DNA of 10,663 nt from an uncultured Prosthecobacter sp. (GCA_937941745.1 CALDGV010000455.1:1-10663); one strand, 5' to 3'; numbered from the stretch's first letter, positions 1 through 7,034 are shown. A program made the numbers and translations. The notes: a model not told the origin generated them from the sequence alone.

Positions 1-295
1 CGAAAAGGCAGCGGAGGCCTATCTCCAGGTGCACCGCCTCAGCGGCAACAACCGCTACGCCCGCTTTGCCGCCTACCAGTATGCCCAGACCGCCAAGCCG
101 GAACTCTGGAAGAAGGCTTATCACCTCCTGCACAGCTCCTACCAAAAAAGAAACCAGCGCACTCCGAGCCTCATTGAGAACCTCAAAAATCTCGAGGAAA
201 AGCTGAACATCCCCTTTCCCCAGCGCATACCCGATCCACGCCCCCGGATCGAGAAGGCCACCATCGAGGTCGGCCCAGCCCTGCCAATCCGATGA
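1..295 (+). CDS. C-terminal fragment of an unrecognised helical protein
   Basis: The reading frame is open from the left edge (first full codon at base 2) to a TGA at 293-295, giving about 97 residues. A GTG at 29 is the only visible start-like codon, but the frame continues upstream without a stop, so this is best read as the end of a larger gene. The fragment is rich in Ala, Lys, Leu and Tyr, with helical-looking stretches (such as EKAAEAYLQVHRL and KKAYHLLHSSYQKR), followed by a Pro-rich tail (IPFPQRIPDPRPRIEK). This could be the end of a TPR-like or other all-helical domain, but there is no diagnostic motif. Its stop overlaps an ATG at 292 (ATGA), although the next gene probably starts later, at 364. 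I do not recognise the family. Confidence 0.6.
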   Translation, partial: EKAAEAYLQVHRLSGNNRYARFAAYQYAQTAKPELWKKAYHLLHSSYQKRNQRTPSLIENLKNLEEKLNIPFPQRIPDPRPRIEKATIEVGPALPIR

Positions 296-363
296 CTTGG
301 ATGGAAGAGGCCAGCCCATCGGTGAGTTTTACTGCCTCCGCCAACCCAGCCGCCTACCCAGTC

Positions 364-1620
364 ATGAAATCCAGCCTTCTGCTACTTGCCGCGCTCTTTC
401 CCCTGCTCCCTGCCAAGGCAGCCAACTGGCCCATGTGGCGTGGCCCAAATGGCAATGGCACCACCAGTGAATCCGGGCTGCCAGAGACCTGGAGTCAGAC
501 CGAAAATGTACTGTGGAAAGTGGCCCTGCCAGACCGCGGCAACTCCACGCCTGTCGTCTGGGGCAACAAAGTGTTCGTCACCCAGGCCATCGAAAAGACA
601 GGGCGACGGCTGCTCCTCTGTTTTGACCGCGATTCAGGCAAACTGCTGTGGGAAGCTGGCACCACTTACAAGGAACCTGAGCTCACTCATGGCACCAACC
701 CTTACTGCGCTGCCTCTCCCGCCACCGACGGCCAGCGGATCGTTGTCTTCTTCGCCAGCGCCGGAGTCTTTTGCTATGACTTGGAAGGCAAAGAGCTCTG
801 GAAACGCACTGACCTTGGCAAGCAGCACCACATCTGGGGCAACGGCACCTCGCCGGTGATCTCCAACAACCAGGTGTTCTTGAACTTCGGCCCCGGCCCA
901 AAAACCACTCTCTATGCCTTTGACCTGACCAGCGGCAAGACCCTGTGGCAGCACGATGAACCCGGCGGCGACAGCGGCGAGACGGGCAACAAAAACTGGC
1001 TGGGTTCCTGGGCAGACCCTCTGGTTCGCACCATTGGCAGCCGCGAAGAAGTCATCTTGAGCTACCCGGGCCGTGTCGCCTCCTTCGACGCCCGCACCGG
1101 CAAGGAATGGTGGACCTGCGCAGGCCTGAACAAGCTCGTTTACAACTCCCCGCTGATCACCAATGACGGCCTAGTGGTGGCTTTTGGTGGCTACGGCGGC
1201 ATGGGCCTGGCGGTGAAAGCCGGAGGAAGTGGAGACGTAACCGGAAAGCGCCTCTGGCATCTGCCCAAGGTCAGCCAGCGAATCGGCAGCGGCGTCCTGC
1301 ATGACGGGCATCATTACATCCTCAGTGATGGCGGCATCGTGGAGTGCCGTGACCTGAAAACAGGTGAAATGGTCTTCTCTGAGCGCGTCAAAGGTCCTGG
1401 CCCCACCGGACAGAACTGGTCTTCCCTGGTCCTCAGTGCGGATGGCAAGTGCTATGCCGCCAACCAGGGGGGAGACTGCTTTGTCTTCAAGGCCAGCCCG
1501 AAATTCGAACTCCTCGCCACCAACTCTCTGGGCGAAAAGATCATCGGCTCGATCGCTGTCAGCGACGGAAGGCTCTTCATCCGCGGCTACAAAAACCTGT
1601 GGTGCATTGGCAAGAAATAG
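364..1620 (+). CDS. Secreted PQQ-like beta-propeller repeat protein
   Basis: This 418-residue protein belongs to the PQQ-binding-like (BamB-type) beta-propeller superfamily. Residues 1-19 form a signal peptide (MKSSLLLLAALFPLLPAKA, then ANWPMW), pointing to a periplasmic location. The mature N-terminus WPMWRGPNGNGTT is the hallmark of the large planctomycete/verrucomicrobial branch. Blade motifs of the form FD-x-x-(S/T)GK-x-LW recur at about residues 87-96, 138-146, 186-195 and 241-250, with weaker copies near 293-298 and 329-336, consistent with six to eight blades. No enzymatic residues can be assigned and the family is mostly uncharacterised. Many members probably act in protein interaction or as remote relatives of quinoprotein dehydrogenases. 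I chose the ATG at 364 because the in-frame ATG at 292 would put about 24 polar residues before the signal peptide. There is no Shine-Dalgarno sequence. A strong terminator follows at 1651. Confidence 0.88.
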   Translation: MKSSLLLLAALFPLLPAKAANWPMWRGPNGNGTTSESGLPETWSQTENVLWKVALPDRGNSTPVVWGNKVFVTQAIEKTGRRLLLCFDRDSGKLLWEAGTTYKEPELTHGTNPYCAASPATDGQRIVVFFASAGVFCYDLEGKELWKRTDLGKQHHIWGNGTSPVISNNQVFLNFGPGPKTTLYAFDLTSGKTLWQHDEPGGDSGETGNKNWLGSWADPLVRTIGSREEVILSYPGRVASFDARTGKEWWTCAGLNKLVYNSPLITNDGLVVAFGGYGGMGLAVKAGGSGDVTGKRLWHLPKVSQRIGSGVLHDGHHYILSDGGIVECRDLKTGEMVFSERVKGPGPTGQNWSSLVLSADGKCYAANQGGDCFVFKASPKFELLATNSLGEKIIGSIAVSDGRLFIRGYKNLWCIGKK

Positions 1621-1650
1621 CCCGCGCCTTGATCAAACCTTGAAACTCAG

Positions 1651-1677
1651 GGGAGAGCCACCGTGCTCTCCCTTTTT
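1651..1677 (+). terminator. Rho-independent terminator after the PQQ-like gene
   Basis: A perfect 8-bp stem (GGGAGAGC at 1651-1658 pairing with GCTCTCCC at 1665-1672) encloses a 6-nt loop (CACCGT) and is followed directly by five T residues at 1673-1677. It lies 30 nt past the stop codon of the beta-propeller gene. The A-poor upstream flank suggests that it works only on the plus strand, so it would not serve the convergent secretin gene. Confidence 0.88.
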
Positions 1678-1712
1678 GTCGGCGTCCACCAGACTCCAAC
1701 CTTCCCAAGACC

Positions 1713-4037
1713 TCATTTCGCAGGAAGCGCGCGGGGCACATCATTCAAAGGCATGCCATAGCGGATGGTTTCCTCATACAACTGTGTGCGGCGTGCCTCG
1801 ATAGCATTGGGGTCGCCTCCCGGCTGGCCGCCATTGACGATGTTCGGCTGGATGAAGATGAGGAGTTCATCCCTCTGGCTGGTCTTCTGCGTGGTGCCAA
1901 ACAAATGCTTCAGAACCGGCACCCTGCGGAGAAAGATCGCACCACGCTCGTTGTTGCCCGTGCGCTCTGTCACCAGCCCTCCCAGCACCACCGTTCCACC
2001 GTTTTTGACAGTCACCGTCGTCAGCAGCTCCTGAGTGCCGATGGTAGGAACCGTGTTTCCAGAGATGTTCTGTTCGCCCACGATGTTGTCATTGATCTGG
2101 GCAATTCGGAGAGTGACCTCCTTGTCGGAATTGATGAGCGGCACGACCTCCAGTTTGAGCACTACATCGCGGTAATCGATGCTGGCGCTCGTGGCGGCGA
2201 CGTTGTTCAGCCCGGCATTGGAAAGGATGTTCACCGGCACGGCGATGCGCTGGCCGCTGGAGATAGTGGCCTTGCCGTTGTTCATGATGTGCAGGCTCGG
2301 GCTGGAGAGCACTTTGAAGTTTTTGTTGCCCTCAAGAACCCGCATGTAACGGCTCAGCGAACCCAGCTGGCCGTAAAAGCTCATCGCCGCAGAGCTCAAG
2401 CCTGCACCGCTCCATGGCAGGTCCAGTGCGCCTGCCACGCCTGTGGTGCCGGCCGGCGTGGTCACGCCCTCCTGCCGCAGGGTGAAGTCATCCAAGGCGT
2501 TGAGAAAGTCGAAGCCGTAGTTGAACTCTCCTCCCAGGCTCAGCTGGCCGATGATCGTCTGCACATGCACCTGCTGGGGGCAGACATCCATCTCCTCGAT
2601 CAGCTTGTCGATGATCTGAATGTGCTCCGGCGAACCGTTCACCACGAGGCTGTTTGACTGGGGATCGGCGATGAGGAGGGTTTTGCCCACGATCACAGAT
2701 TCGGGAGCCGAGGCCGCTTCAGGATCATCCAAAAGGCTGCGGTTGGCACGGTTGCCGCCCTGCCCCTGGCTGCCTGTATTGAAACCAAAGGCACCCCCGC
2801 CGAAGCCGTTCTGGCTGCCGAAACCTCCACCGAAACCGCCTTCAGATTCACGGTTCGCTGCATCCGTGGAGGGTGTGTTGGAGGAGCCGCTAGGACGACG
2901 ACGGCTGCTGCCGCCAGAACCTCCACCAAGCCCGGCTCCACCGTTTTCCGTCTGGATGTCCGTGTCCTTGGCCAGGGCATTGTAGGCCACGGGCAGGAAG
3001 TCACCGACATCGATGTAGCTCAGCTTCCGCTTCAGGAAGGTGACGCTGTCGCTTGGCTGGTCCAGCTTCTCCACCAAGCCGCGGATGTAGGTGATGTCCA
3101 CCGGACGTCCGATCACCAGAAGGCTGTTGGTGCGGCGATGGGGAATGACCTTGACCTTGGCGACGGCTGGGTTCGTGCTGGCGGTGTTGAGCGAAGCCGC
3201 TGCCGCGGATCCTGCCCCAGGACGTGCGCCACCTGGAGCTGCCATGGGAGCTGTAGGCGCCACCGGCATGGCGGCGGCGGCAGATTCAGCAGCCTTTTCA
3301 CGCTCTTCAAAGATCTCGCTGATGATCTCCGCCACGCTTTCCGCATCACTGCGGTCGAGCTGGATCATCTCGTTGGCGATCTCTGCGGGTGGCACATCGA
3401 TCAGGCGGGCCATTTCGACAATGCTTCGTATGGTGACGCTGTTTTCCGTGATGATGAGAGCGGCGGAATTGGTCACAGGGGTGATCGCCCCAAACGCATT
3501 CAGCTTGATGACCTGCTGGAAGGCCTTGGAGGCCTCATCGGGTGAAATGTGCTCCAGGGGCAGCACATAATGGCAGATCTCCTCCGTCATCGGCAGCTCG
3601 CCAAGGCTGCGGTAAAGCTTCAAACCGTGCGTACTGGGGTTTTTCCCACCGCTGTGATGGATCAGTTTCACCGTGCGTTCATCCACGGGAATAAAGGCAT
3701 AGCCGTTGAGCATGGCCGTGGCCTCAATGAAGGCCACCGCCTCTTTCACCGGCAGCGGTTCGGGAGCCACAATCCGCAGAGCCTCACCTTGAAGGGCAGA
3801 GTCTTGGATGATCTTTTTGCCGGTGAGCTGGGTGTAGAGGGGAATGACCGCCTGAATGGGTACATTCTGGAAGTTCAGCTTGATCATGGCGCCATCCCCC
3901 AGCGCGGGCCTGGTCTGGGCAGTGCCCTGCACCGTTGGAGGCGGAAGTTGTGCCCCAGACGAAGAAGGCAGGGCTCCAGCCAGGGCGGCACAGCAGCTGA
4001 GCAGCCAGGCGTGGAGAGGGGTGGAATGGGCGTTCAT
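1713..4037 (-). CDS. GspD-type outer-membrane secretin (type II secretion/type IV pilus-like)
   Basis: This 774-residue secretin should form the outer-membrane ring through which a type II secretion or related machine exports proteins. Residues 1-29 are a signal peptide (probable cleavage after SSSGA). The N0 domain is at about 50-125 (VPIQAVIPLYTQLTGKKI), N1 at 155-225, N2 at 226-327 (RRTNSLLVIG...IRGLVEKLD) and N3 at 333-484 (SNSLVVNGSPEHIQIIDKLI). The secretin core is at about 485-735, with VLSSPSLHIMNNGKATISSGQ at 576-596 and the VPVLKHLFG...DELLIFIQPNIV signature at 706-734. The order N0-N1-N2-N3-secretin fits GspD better than PilQ. N2 carries an Ala/Pro-rich insert (about 246-290) and N3 a Gly/Ser-rich insert (about 365-435). 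No pseudopilin, ATPase, inner-membrane or pilotin gene lies beside it. The ATG at 4037 gives the signal peptide, and a candidate promoter lies just upstream. Confidence 0.92.
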   Translation of the reverse strand: MNAHSTPLHAWLLSCCAALAGALPSSSGAQLPPPTVQGTAQTRPALGDGAMIKLNFQNVPIQAVIPLYTQLTGKKIIQDSALQGEALRIVAPEPLPVKEAVAFIEATAMLNGYAFIPVDERTVKLIHHSGGKNPSTHGLKLYRSLGELPMTEEICHYVLPLEHISPDEASKAFQQVIKLNAFGAITPVTNSAALIITENSVTIRSIVEMARLIDVPPAEIANEMIQLDRSDAESVAEIISEIFEEREKAAESAAAAMPVAPTAPMAAPGGARPGAGSAAAASLNTASTNPAVAKVKVIPHRRTNSLLVIGRPVDITYIRGLVEKLDQPSDSVTFLKRKLSYIDVGDFLPVAYNALAKDTDIQTENGGAGLGGGSGGSSRRRPSGSSNTPSTDAANRESEGGFGGGFGSQNGFGGGAFGFNTGSQGQGGNRANRSLLDDPEAASAPESVIVGKTLLIADPQSNSLVVNGSPEHIQIIDKLIEEMDVCPQQVHVQTIIGQLSLGGEFNYGFDFLNALDDFTLRQEGVTTPAGTTGVAGALDLPWSGAGLSSAAMSFYGQLGSLSRYMRVLEGNKNFKVLSSPSLHIMNNGKATISSGQRIAVPVNILSNAGLNNVAATSASIDYRDVVLKLEVVPLINSDKEVTLRIAQINDNIVGEQNISGNTVPTIGTQELLTTVTVKNGGTVVLGGLVTERTGNNERGAIFLRRVPVLKHLFGTTQKTSQRDELLIFIQPNIVNGGQPGGDPNAIEARRTQLYEETIRYGMPLNDVPRALPAK

Positions 4038-4056
4038 CAGGTCAGATCAACCTCAG

Positions 4057-4084
4057 ATTATAATTTCCACAATAACAAGGGCAA
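4057..4084 (-). promoter_or_regulatory. Candidate sigma-70 promoter of the secretin gene
   Basis: On the minus strand, TTGCCC (4079-4084) and a perfect TATAAT (4057-4062) are separated by 16 nt. The -10 element lies 19 nt from the secretin ATG at 4037, so the 5' leader would be only about 13 nt. The surrounding gap is the most AT-rich stretch of an otherwise GC-rich window, which supports a promoter role. The -35 matches the consensus at four of six positions. The ATTATAAT core also reads TATAAT on the plus strand (4059-4064), but no plus-strand gene follows it. I see nothing else clear in the 4038-4202 gap. Confidence 0.45.
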
Positions 4085-4202
4085 TTAAAATATTTGAGAA
4101 CCTTAAAATTCTGGAGGTTCGCGTTTCCTTGCAGGGTGGAAGTGGGGTCTTGCCTGCCCAGACAACCGTTTCGGGATGTTCTTCCAGCCCTTAGCGGGGA
4201 CA

Positions 4203-5102
4203 CTAACGGCTGATCCGCCAAAGCGGCGCTGGCAGGCGCTCGCTCGTCAGCCAGAGCGTTCGACTATCCGCACCGTAACAAACCGCCTCCAACTGCATCA
4301 ACAGAGGTGGCACGATGCGCTCGGAGGGCTTTTTCAGGGTTTCAGCAAGCGTTTCGCCCGACTGGATCTGCCACTCGTGCAGAAAGCTGTAGGTGGCTAC
4401 CACCACACGGCTGGCATCCGGCGAAAAATCCCCTGCCGTGGTCATGCAGGCATCGTGCGGACGCTTCCCAAGCCTCGGGAAGGGGGGGAATTCGACTTCT
4501 CCAACCTTCTCCAGTGTCACCGTCTGACCGCCATCCATTTGTTCAGGGAAGGCATAGAGGGCGCTGTGGCCCTGATCGCTCTTGGTGAGCACGTACATTC
4601 TTCGTGTCTTGGGGTGGACGAGCAGGGTTTCTGCATTGTGGCGACCATCAGGATAACGGGCATGCCAGTGCCTGGAGGCAGTCCGCAGCAGCTCCTTGTC
4701 TGCATTCTGAGGCAGATCAGGCTCAGGAACCTCATAAATGGTGATTGTGGGGCGCATCTGGAGGTTGTCTCCCACATCACCGATGTAGAGAAAGCCCCTG
4801 CCCTTTTCGTCCTGAGCCGAAGCGAGGTCCTCCCAGTCAAAGTTGACGGCCTCGGTGATCCGCACCTTGGCCCGCGTCTGCCCCGTCTCATCCACTGCAA
4901 AAAGACAGGGTTCACTGGAGGAATCGTTGTGCGTCCAGAAAACGCCCGCATGACGCAGGCTGCGGGCCAGCCCTGAGCTTTCATGGATGCGCTTGTCCTT
5001 CAAGACCGCCACTTTTTCCGCAGGCGCAGCCACGCTCTCCTGAGCAGCCACCCAGGTGGCTGCCAGCAGGATCGTCCCGGCAATGGAAAGAAGGTGTTTC
5101 AC
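4203..5102 (-). CDS. Secreted protein of unknown function, probable beta-propeller
   Basis: The product has 299 residues with a signal peptide at about 1-20 (MKHLLSIAGTILLAATWVAA), so it is probably periplasmic or secreted. I recognise the pattern but not a named function: HESSGLA (40-46), THND (57-60), LFAVDETG (67-74), DWEDLA (89-94), YIGDVGDN (106-113), HNAETLLV (155-162), DFSPDASRVVVATY (225-238) and QLEAVCY (270-276). The alternation of beta-strand-like segments with acidic turns suggests a beta-propeller related in fold to phytase-like or SMP-30-like proteins. The conserved Asp/Glu/Asn residues could bind a metal, which is inference. The start is a GTG at 5100-5102, one base after the stop of the amidase gene, so translational coupling is likely. 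No ATG gives an intact signal peptide. No obvious terminator follows. Confidence 0.82.
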   Translation of the reverse strand: MKHLLSIAGTILLAATWVAAQESVAAPAEKVAVLKDKRIHESSGLARSLRHAGVFWTHNDSSSEPCLFAVDETGQTRAKVRITEAVNFDWEDLASAQDEKGRGFLYIGDVGDNLQMRPTITIYEVPEPDLPQNADKELLRTASRHWHARYPDGRHNAETLLVHPKTRRMYVLTKSDQGHSALYAFPEQMDGGQTVTLEKVGEVEFPPFPRLGKRPHDACMTTAGDFSPDASRVVVATYSFLHEWQIQSGETLAETLKKPSERIVPPLLMQLEAVCYGADSRTLWLTSERLPAPLWRISR

Positions 5103-5103
5103 G

Positions 5104-5856
5104 TCAGCCGAGGTTCCGGGCCGGACCGGGAATGAGGCGGTTGTAGTGCAGGTTCACACGGTTCAGAAACCATTGCCAGGTGCCGCGAGGCCGCCCGCCA
5201 TCGAGGAGGAAGTGCGGGCAGTTTTTGTGCGGATCCTTGATGTAGGGGCTGATGCGCGGCCAGTGATAGTGGGGCACCACATGGCTGAGCGGAATGCTGT
5301 ACGTGTACATCAGGTAGGCGGCCAGCCGGGCAGTCTTGTCGATCGTGAGGCCGATGTCATTGCCCCGGTGCTCACACATCTCGATGCCGATGCTGTAGTT
5401 GTTCCCCGGACCATCAAAATCTGCGTGTTCACCCTGTTCCCGGCAGGGCAGATGCTGAATGGCCACATTCGCCTGGGTGGTGAAATGCCAGGTCAGATAG
5501 CCAATGCGGTTGCCTCCCCTGCGTTTGGTGGCTCGCAGGGCGCCTCGCTTGAGGGCCAGGGCATGATTGTAGGCATCTCCGCTGTAATTCTGGGTGCTGT
5601 GGATGGTGATGTAGCGGGGCTTCATCGGCCGGAAGATCTTCCGGCCCGCCGTCCCAGGCGGGATGAGATCAATCCGGAGGTTCACCTCCTGAAGCAGCTG
5701 CTCCGGCGTCACCCGTCCCAGAAAGGCGTCATTGTAACGGGACTCCCACTGAGCCACACGCGAACGGTTCACCGGGGCCACACCGCAGGCAGCGATGACG
5801 ACCACCACAACCATGAGCACAAAGGGGAGGAGAAGTCGGGCCCGGGCTGAATTCAT
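5104..5856 (-). CDS. Lipoprotein N-acetylmuramoyl-L-alanine amidase (Amidase_2 family)
   Basis: This 250-residue predicted zinc amidase would cleave the bond between N-acetylmuramic acid and L-alanine of peptidoglycan. Residues 1-23 are a very hydrophobic signal (MVVVVVIAAC) with lipobox IAAC, so Cys24 should be lipidated and the enzyme membrane-anchored. By analogy with phage/Bacillus PlyL- and CwlA-type enzymes, the zinc ligands are His86 (ITIHST), His196 (VVPHYHW) and Cys213 (KNCPHFLL), with Glu159 (SIGIEMCE) catalytic. His124 (LTWHF) matches the usual Y/WHF strand. About eight extra residues lie between His196 and Cys213 compared with the compact HxDWSGKNCP form. I chose the ATG at 5856; an in-frame GTG at 5865 adds only three residues. 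It is the first gene of a two-gene unit with the downstream beta-propeller-like protein, and is divergent from the D,D-carboxypeptidase gene. Confidence 0.88.
   Translation of the reverse strand: MNSARARLLLPFVLMVVVVVIAACGVAPVNRSRVAQWESRYNDAFLGRVTPEQLLQEVNLRIDLIPPGTAGRKIFRPMKPRYITIHSTQNYSGDAYNHALALKRGALRATKRRGGNRIGYLTWHFTTQANVAIQHLPCREQGEHADFDGPGNNYSIGIEMCEHRGNDIGLTIDKTARLAAYLMYTYSIPLSHVVPHYHWPRISPYIKDPHKNCPHFLLDGGRPRGTWQWFLNRVNLHYNRLIPGPARNLG
5627..5646. repeat. Perfect 20-bp palindrome inside the amidase gene
   Basis: The half-site GGCCGGAAGA is followed directly by its reverse complement TCTTCCGGCC, with no spacer, so all 20 bases are self-complementary. It encodes about residues 71-77 (GRKIFRP) of the amidase, in the linker just before the catalytic domain. 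It could be a protein-binding site, a cruciform or mRNA hairpin, or chance. Nothing similar is seen elsewhere in the window. Confidence 0.7.
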
Positions 5857-5863
5857 GACGAGC

Positions 5864-5891
5864 ACTATGGGCTTCGAGGAAACTTTGCCAA
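5864..5891 (-). promoter_or_regulatory. Candidate promoter of the amidase/beta-propeller unit
   Basis: On the minus strand, TTGGCA (5886-5891, five of six consensus matches) and CATAGT (5864-5869, four of six) are 16 nt apart. The -10 element ends 7 nt before the ATG at 5856, so transcription would start at or next to the start codon and give a leaderless or nearly leaderless mRNA. The match is moderate and unproven. Confidence 0.35.
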
Positions 5892-5950
5892 GGAGACTGG
5901 AAAATTTTTCTGGGCACTCGGCAGCTTCCGGTCGAGCTGATGACGACGGG

Positions 5951-5980
5951 TTGACATCCCTGATGCCAGCCGCCTACATC
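5951..5980 (+). promoter_or_regulatory. Candidate promoter of the D,D-carboxypeptidase gene
   Basis: A perfect TTGACA -35 element lies at 5951-5956. After an 18-nt spacer comes a weak -10-like TACATC at 5975-5980 (three of six matches). Transcription would start near 5987 and leave a leader of about 50 nt before the ATG at 6038. The -35 is strong, but the -10 is poor and the assignment is tentative. Confidence 0.35.
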
Positions 5981-6037
5981 CGCGCGGGGCAGGCACGAAA
6001 GCCGCTCCCTATTTCTTATTTTCCGCCATTTCTCACG

Positions 6038-7012
6038 ATGAAGACCCGGCTCCGACCGCTTTTCCAGACCATGATGGGCATTCTGGCCGTCCTTCTCACC
6101 TCCTGCGCAGCAGAGCAGATGAGACCACGGGCTTACGGTGACCTGGGCAGCAGCTACGGCTCGCCTTATGCTGTGGCGACTCCTGTTGCCCAGCCTGCCC
6201 TCTACCAGCCTGGCGCGGCGATGGATACAGAACCCACGTTCGCGGTGGCCAGCGGCCCGCCCATTCATGCCAGCTCCTACCTCATGCTGGATGCCAACAC
6301 GGGCAAGCATCTGGCAGGCAGGGCCTCGGAAACACCTCGTGCTGTGGCCAGCACCCAAAAAGTCCTCACCGCCCTGGTCGTCCTGGATGCGGGAAACCTC
6401 GACAAACGCGTCACAGTCCAGGCCAGTGATGTGCGGGTCGAACCCACCGTGCTCGGTCTGCGTCCAGGAGACACTTACACCCGCCGTCACCTGCTTTATG
6501 CCTTCCTGATCAAAAGCTGCAATGACGTCGCCAACGTGCTGGCGAGGGACAACGCTGGCAGCATCAGCGCCTTTGCCGCCAAAATGAACGCCAAGGCCCG
6601 TTCGCTAGGCTGCACCAACAGCAACTTCCGCAACCCCCATGGCCTGACGGTGCCCGGGCAGCATTCCACGGCCCGCGACATGGCCCGCATTGCCATGGCA
6701 GCCTACCGAAATCCGATCCTACGTGATGCCGTTCGGCGGAAATACTACACTTTCACCCGCCGGGATGGCCGGACGATCACCCTCAAGAACACCAACGACC
6801 TCCTGGGGGTGATGCCGGAGTGCAACGGCATGAAGACCGGCTACACCAACGCCAGCGGACGCTGCCTGATCTCCACCGCCAGCAGCCGCGGGCGGAGCGT
6901 GATCCTGGTGCAATTGGGTACCAAGACCAAGTACATCTGGAATGATGCCCGCCAGATGATGAGCTGGGGGCTGCAGCGCGCCAGCGGCGGTGGCGTGGCC
7001 TTCAACTGGTGA
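6038..7012 (+). CDS. Lipoprotein D-alanyl-D-alanine carboxypeptidase (peptidase S11)
   Basis: This 324-residue penicillin-binding protein of the PBP5/DacA class should remove the terminal D-Ala from peptidoglycan pentapeptides outside the inner membrane. All three active-site motifs are present in order: Ser105-Thr-Gln-Lys108 (SxxK), Ser160-Cys-Asn162 (SxN) and Lys266-Thr-Gly268 (KTG, in GMKTGYTNASG). The family segment HGLTVPGQHSTARDMARIA (201-219) is also clear. Residues 1-22 are a lipoprotein signal ending in LLTSC, so Cys23 is the likely lipidation site, followed by a flexible Ala/Pro/Ser-rich linker to about 75. The protein stops soon after the catalytic domain and lacks the PBP5 C-terminal beta domain and amphipathic anchor, whose anchoring job the lipid would take over. 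I chose the ATG at 6038 because the frame upstream runs into the divergent amidase gene and lacks a signal. There is no Shine-Dalgarno sequence. Confidence 0.92.
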   Translation: MKTRLRPLFQTMMGILAVLLTSCAAEQMRPRAYGDLGSSYGSPYAVATPVAQPALYQPGAAMDTEPTFAVASGPPIHASSYLMLDANTGKHLAGRASETPRAVASTQKVLTALVVLDAGNLDKRVTVQASDVRVEPTVLGLRPGDTYTRRHLLYAFLIKSCNDVANVLARDNAGSISAFAAKMNAKARSLGCTNSNFRNPHGLTVPGQHSTARDMARIAMAAYRNPILRDAVRRKYYTFTRRDGRTITLKNTNDLLGVMPECNGMKTGYTNASGRCLISTASSRGRSVILVQLGTKTKYIWNDARQMMSWGLQRASGGGVAFNW

Positions 7013-7034
7013 AGGCCGCCTGCCCCAATGAGCC

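Noticed and set aside
13..17. Lipobox reading of LLSC at residues 12-15 of the secretin (bases about 3993-4004)
   Set aside because: The hydrophobic stretch before that Cys is too short, and a standard signal peptidase I site after SSSGA fits better. The secretin is not called a lipoprotein. The coordinates given here are only a placeholder for the residue-level note.
292..363. ATGA overlap at 292-295 suggesting coupled translation of the PQQ-like gene from 292
   Set aside because: Starting at 292 would place about 24 polar residues ahead of an otherwise perfect signal peptide that begins at Met 364. The overlap is probably incidental, although a longer product cannot be excluded.
4176..4976. 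Long plus-strand open frame (266 codons) opposite the unknown beta-propeller gene
   Set aside because: It is antisense to a gene with a signal peptide and conserved motifs, and its translation is rich in His, Arg and Gly with no recognisable domain. GC-rich codon bias produces such shadows.
5056..5850. 264-codon plus-strand open frame opposite the amidase gene
   Set aside because: The opposite strand carries the complete amidase with lipobox and zinc ligands. The plus-strand translation has no motif and no plausible start context.
5729..6490. 253-codon minus-strand frame spanning the divergent region
   Set aside because: It overlaps two well-supported genes and would occupy the promoter region. 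Its composition (Cys, His and Arg rich) is typical of a shadow frame.
7013..7034. Possible bidirectional terminator between the carboxypeptidase and TIM-barrel genes
   Set aside because: The 22-nt gap has no stable stem and no T-run on either strand.
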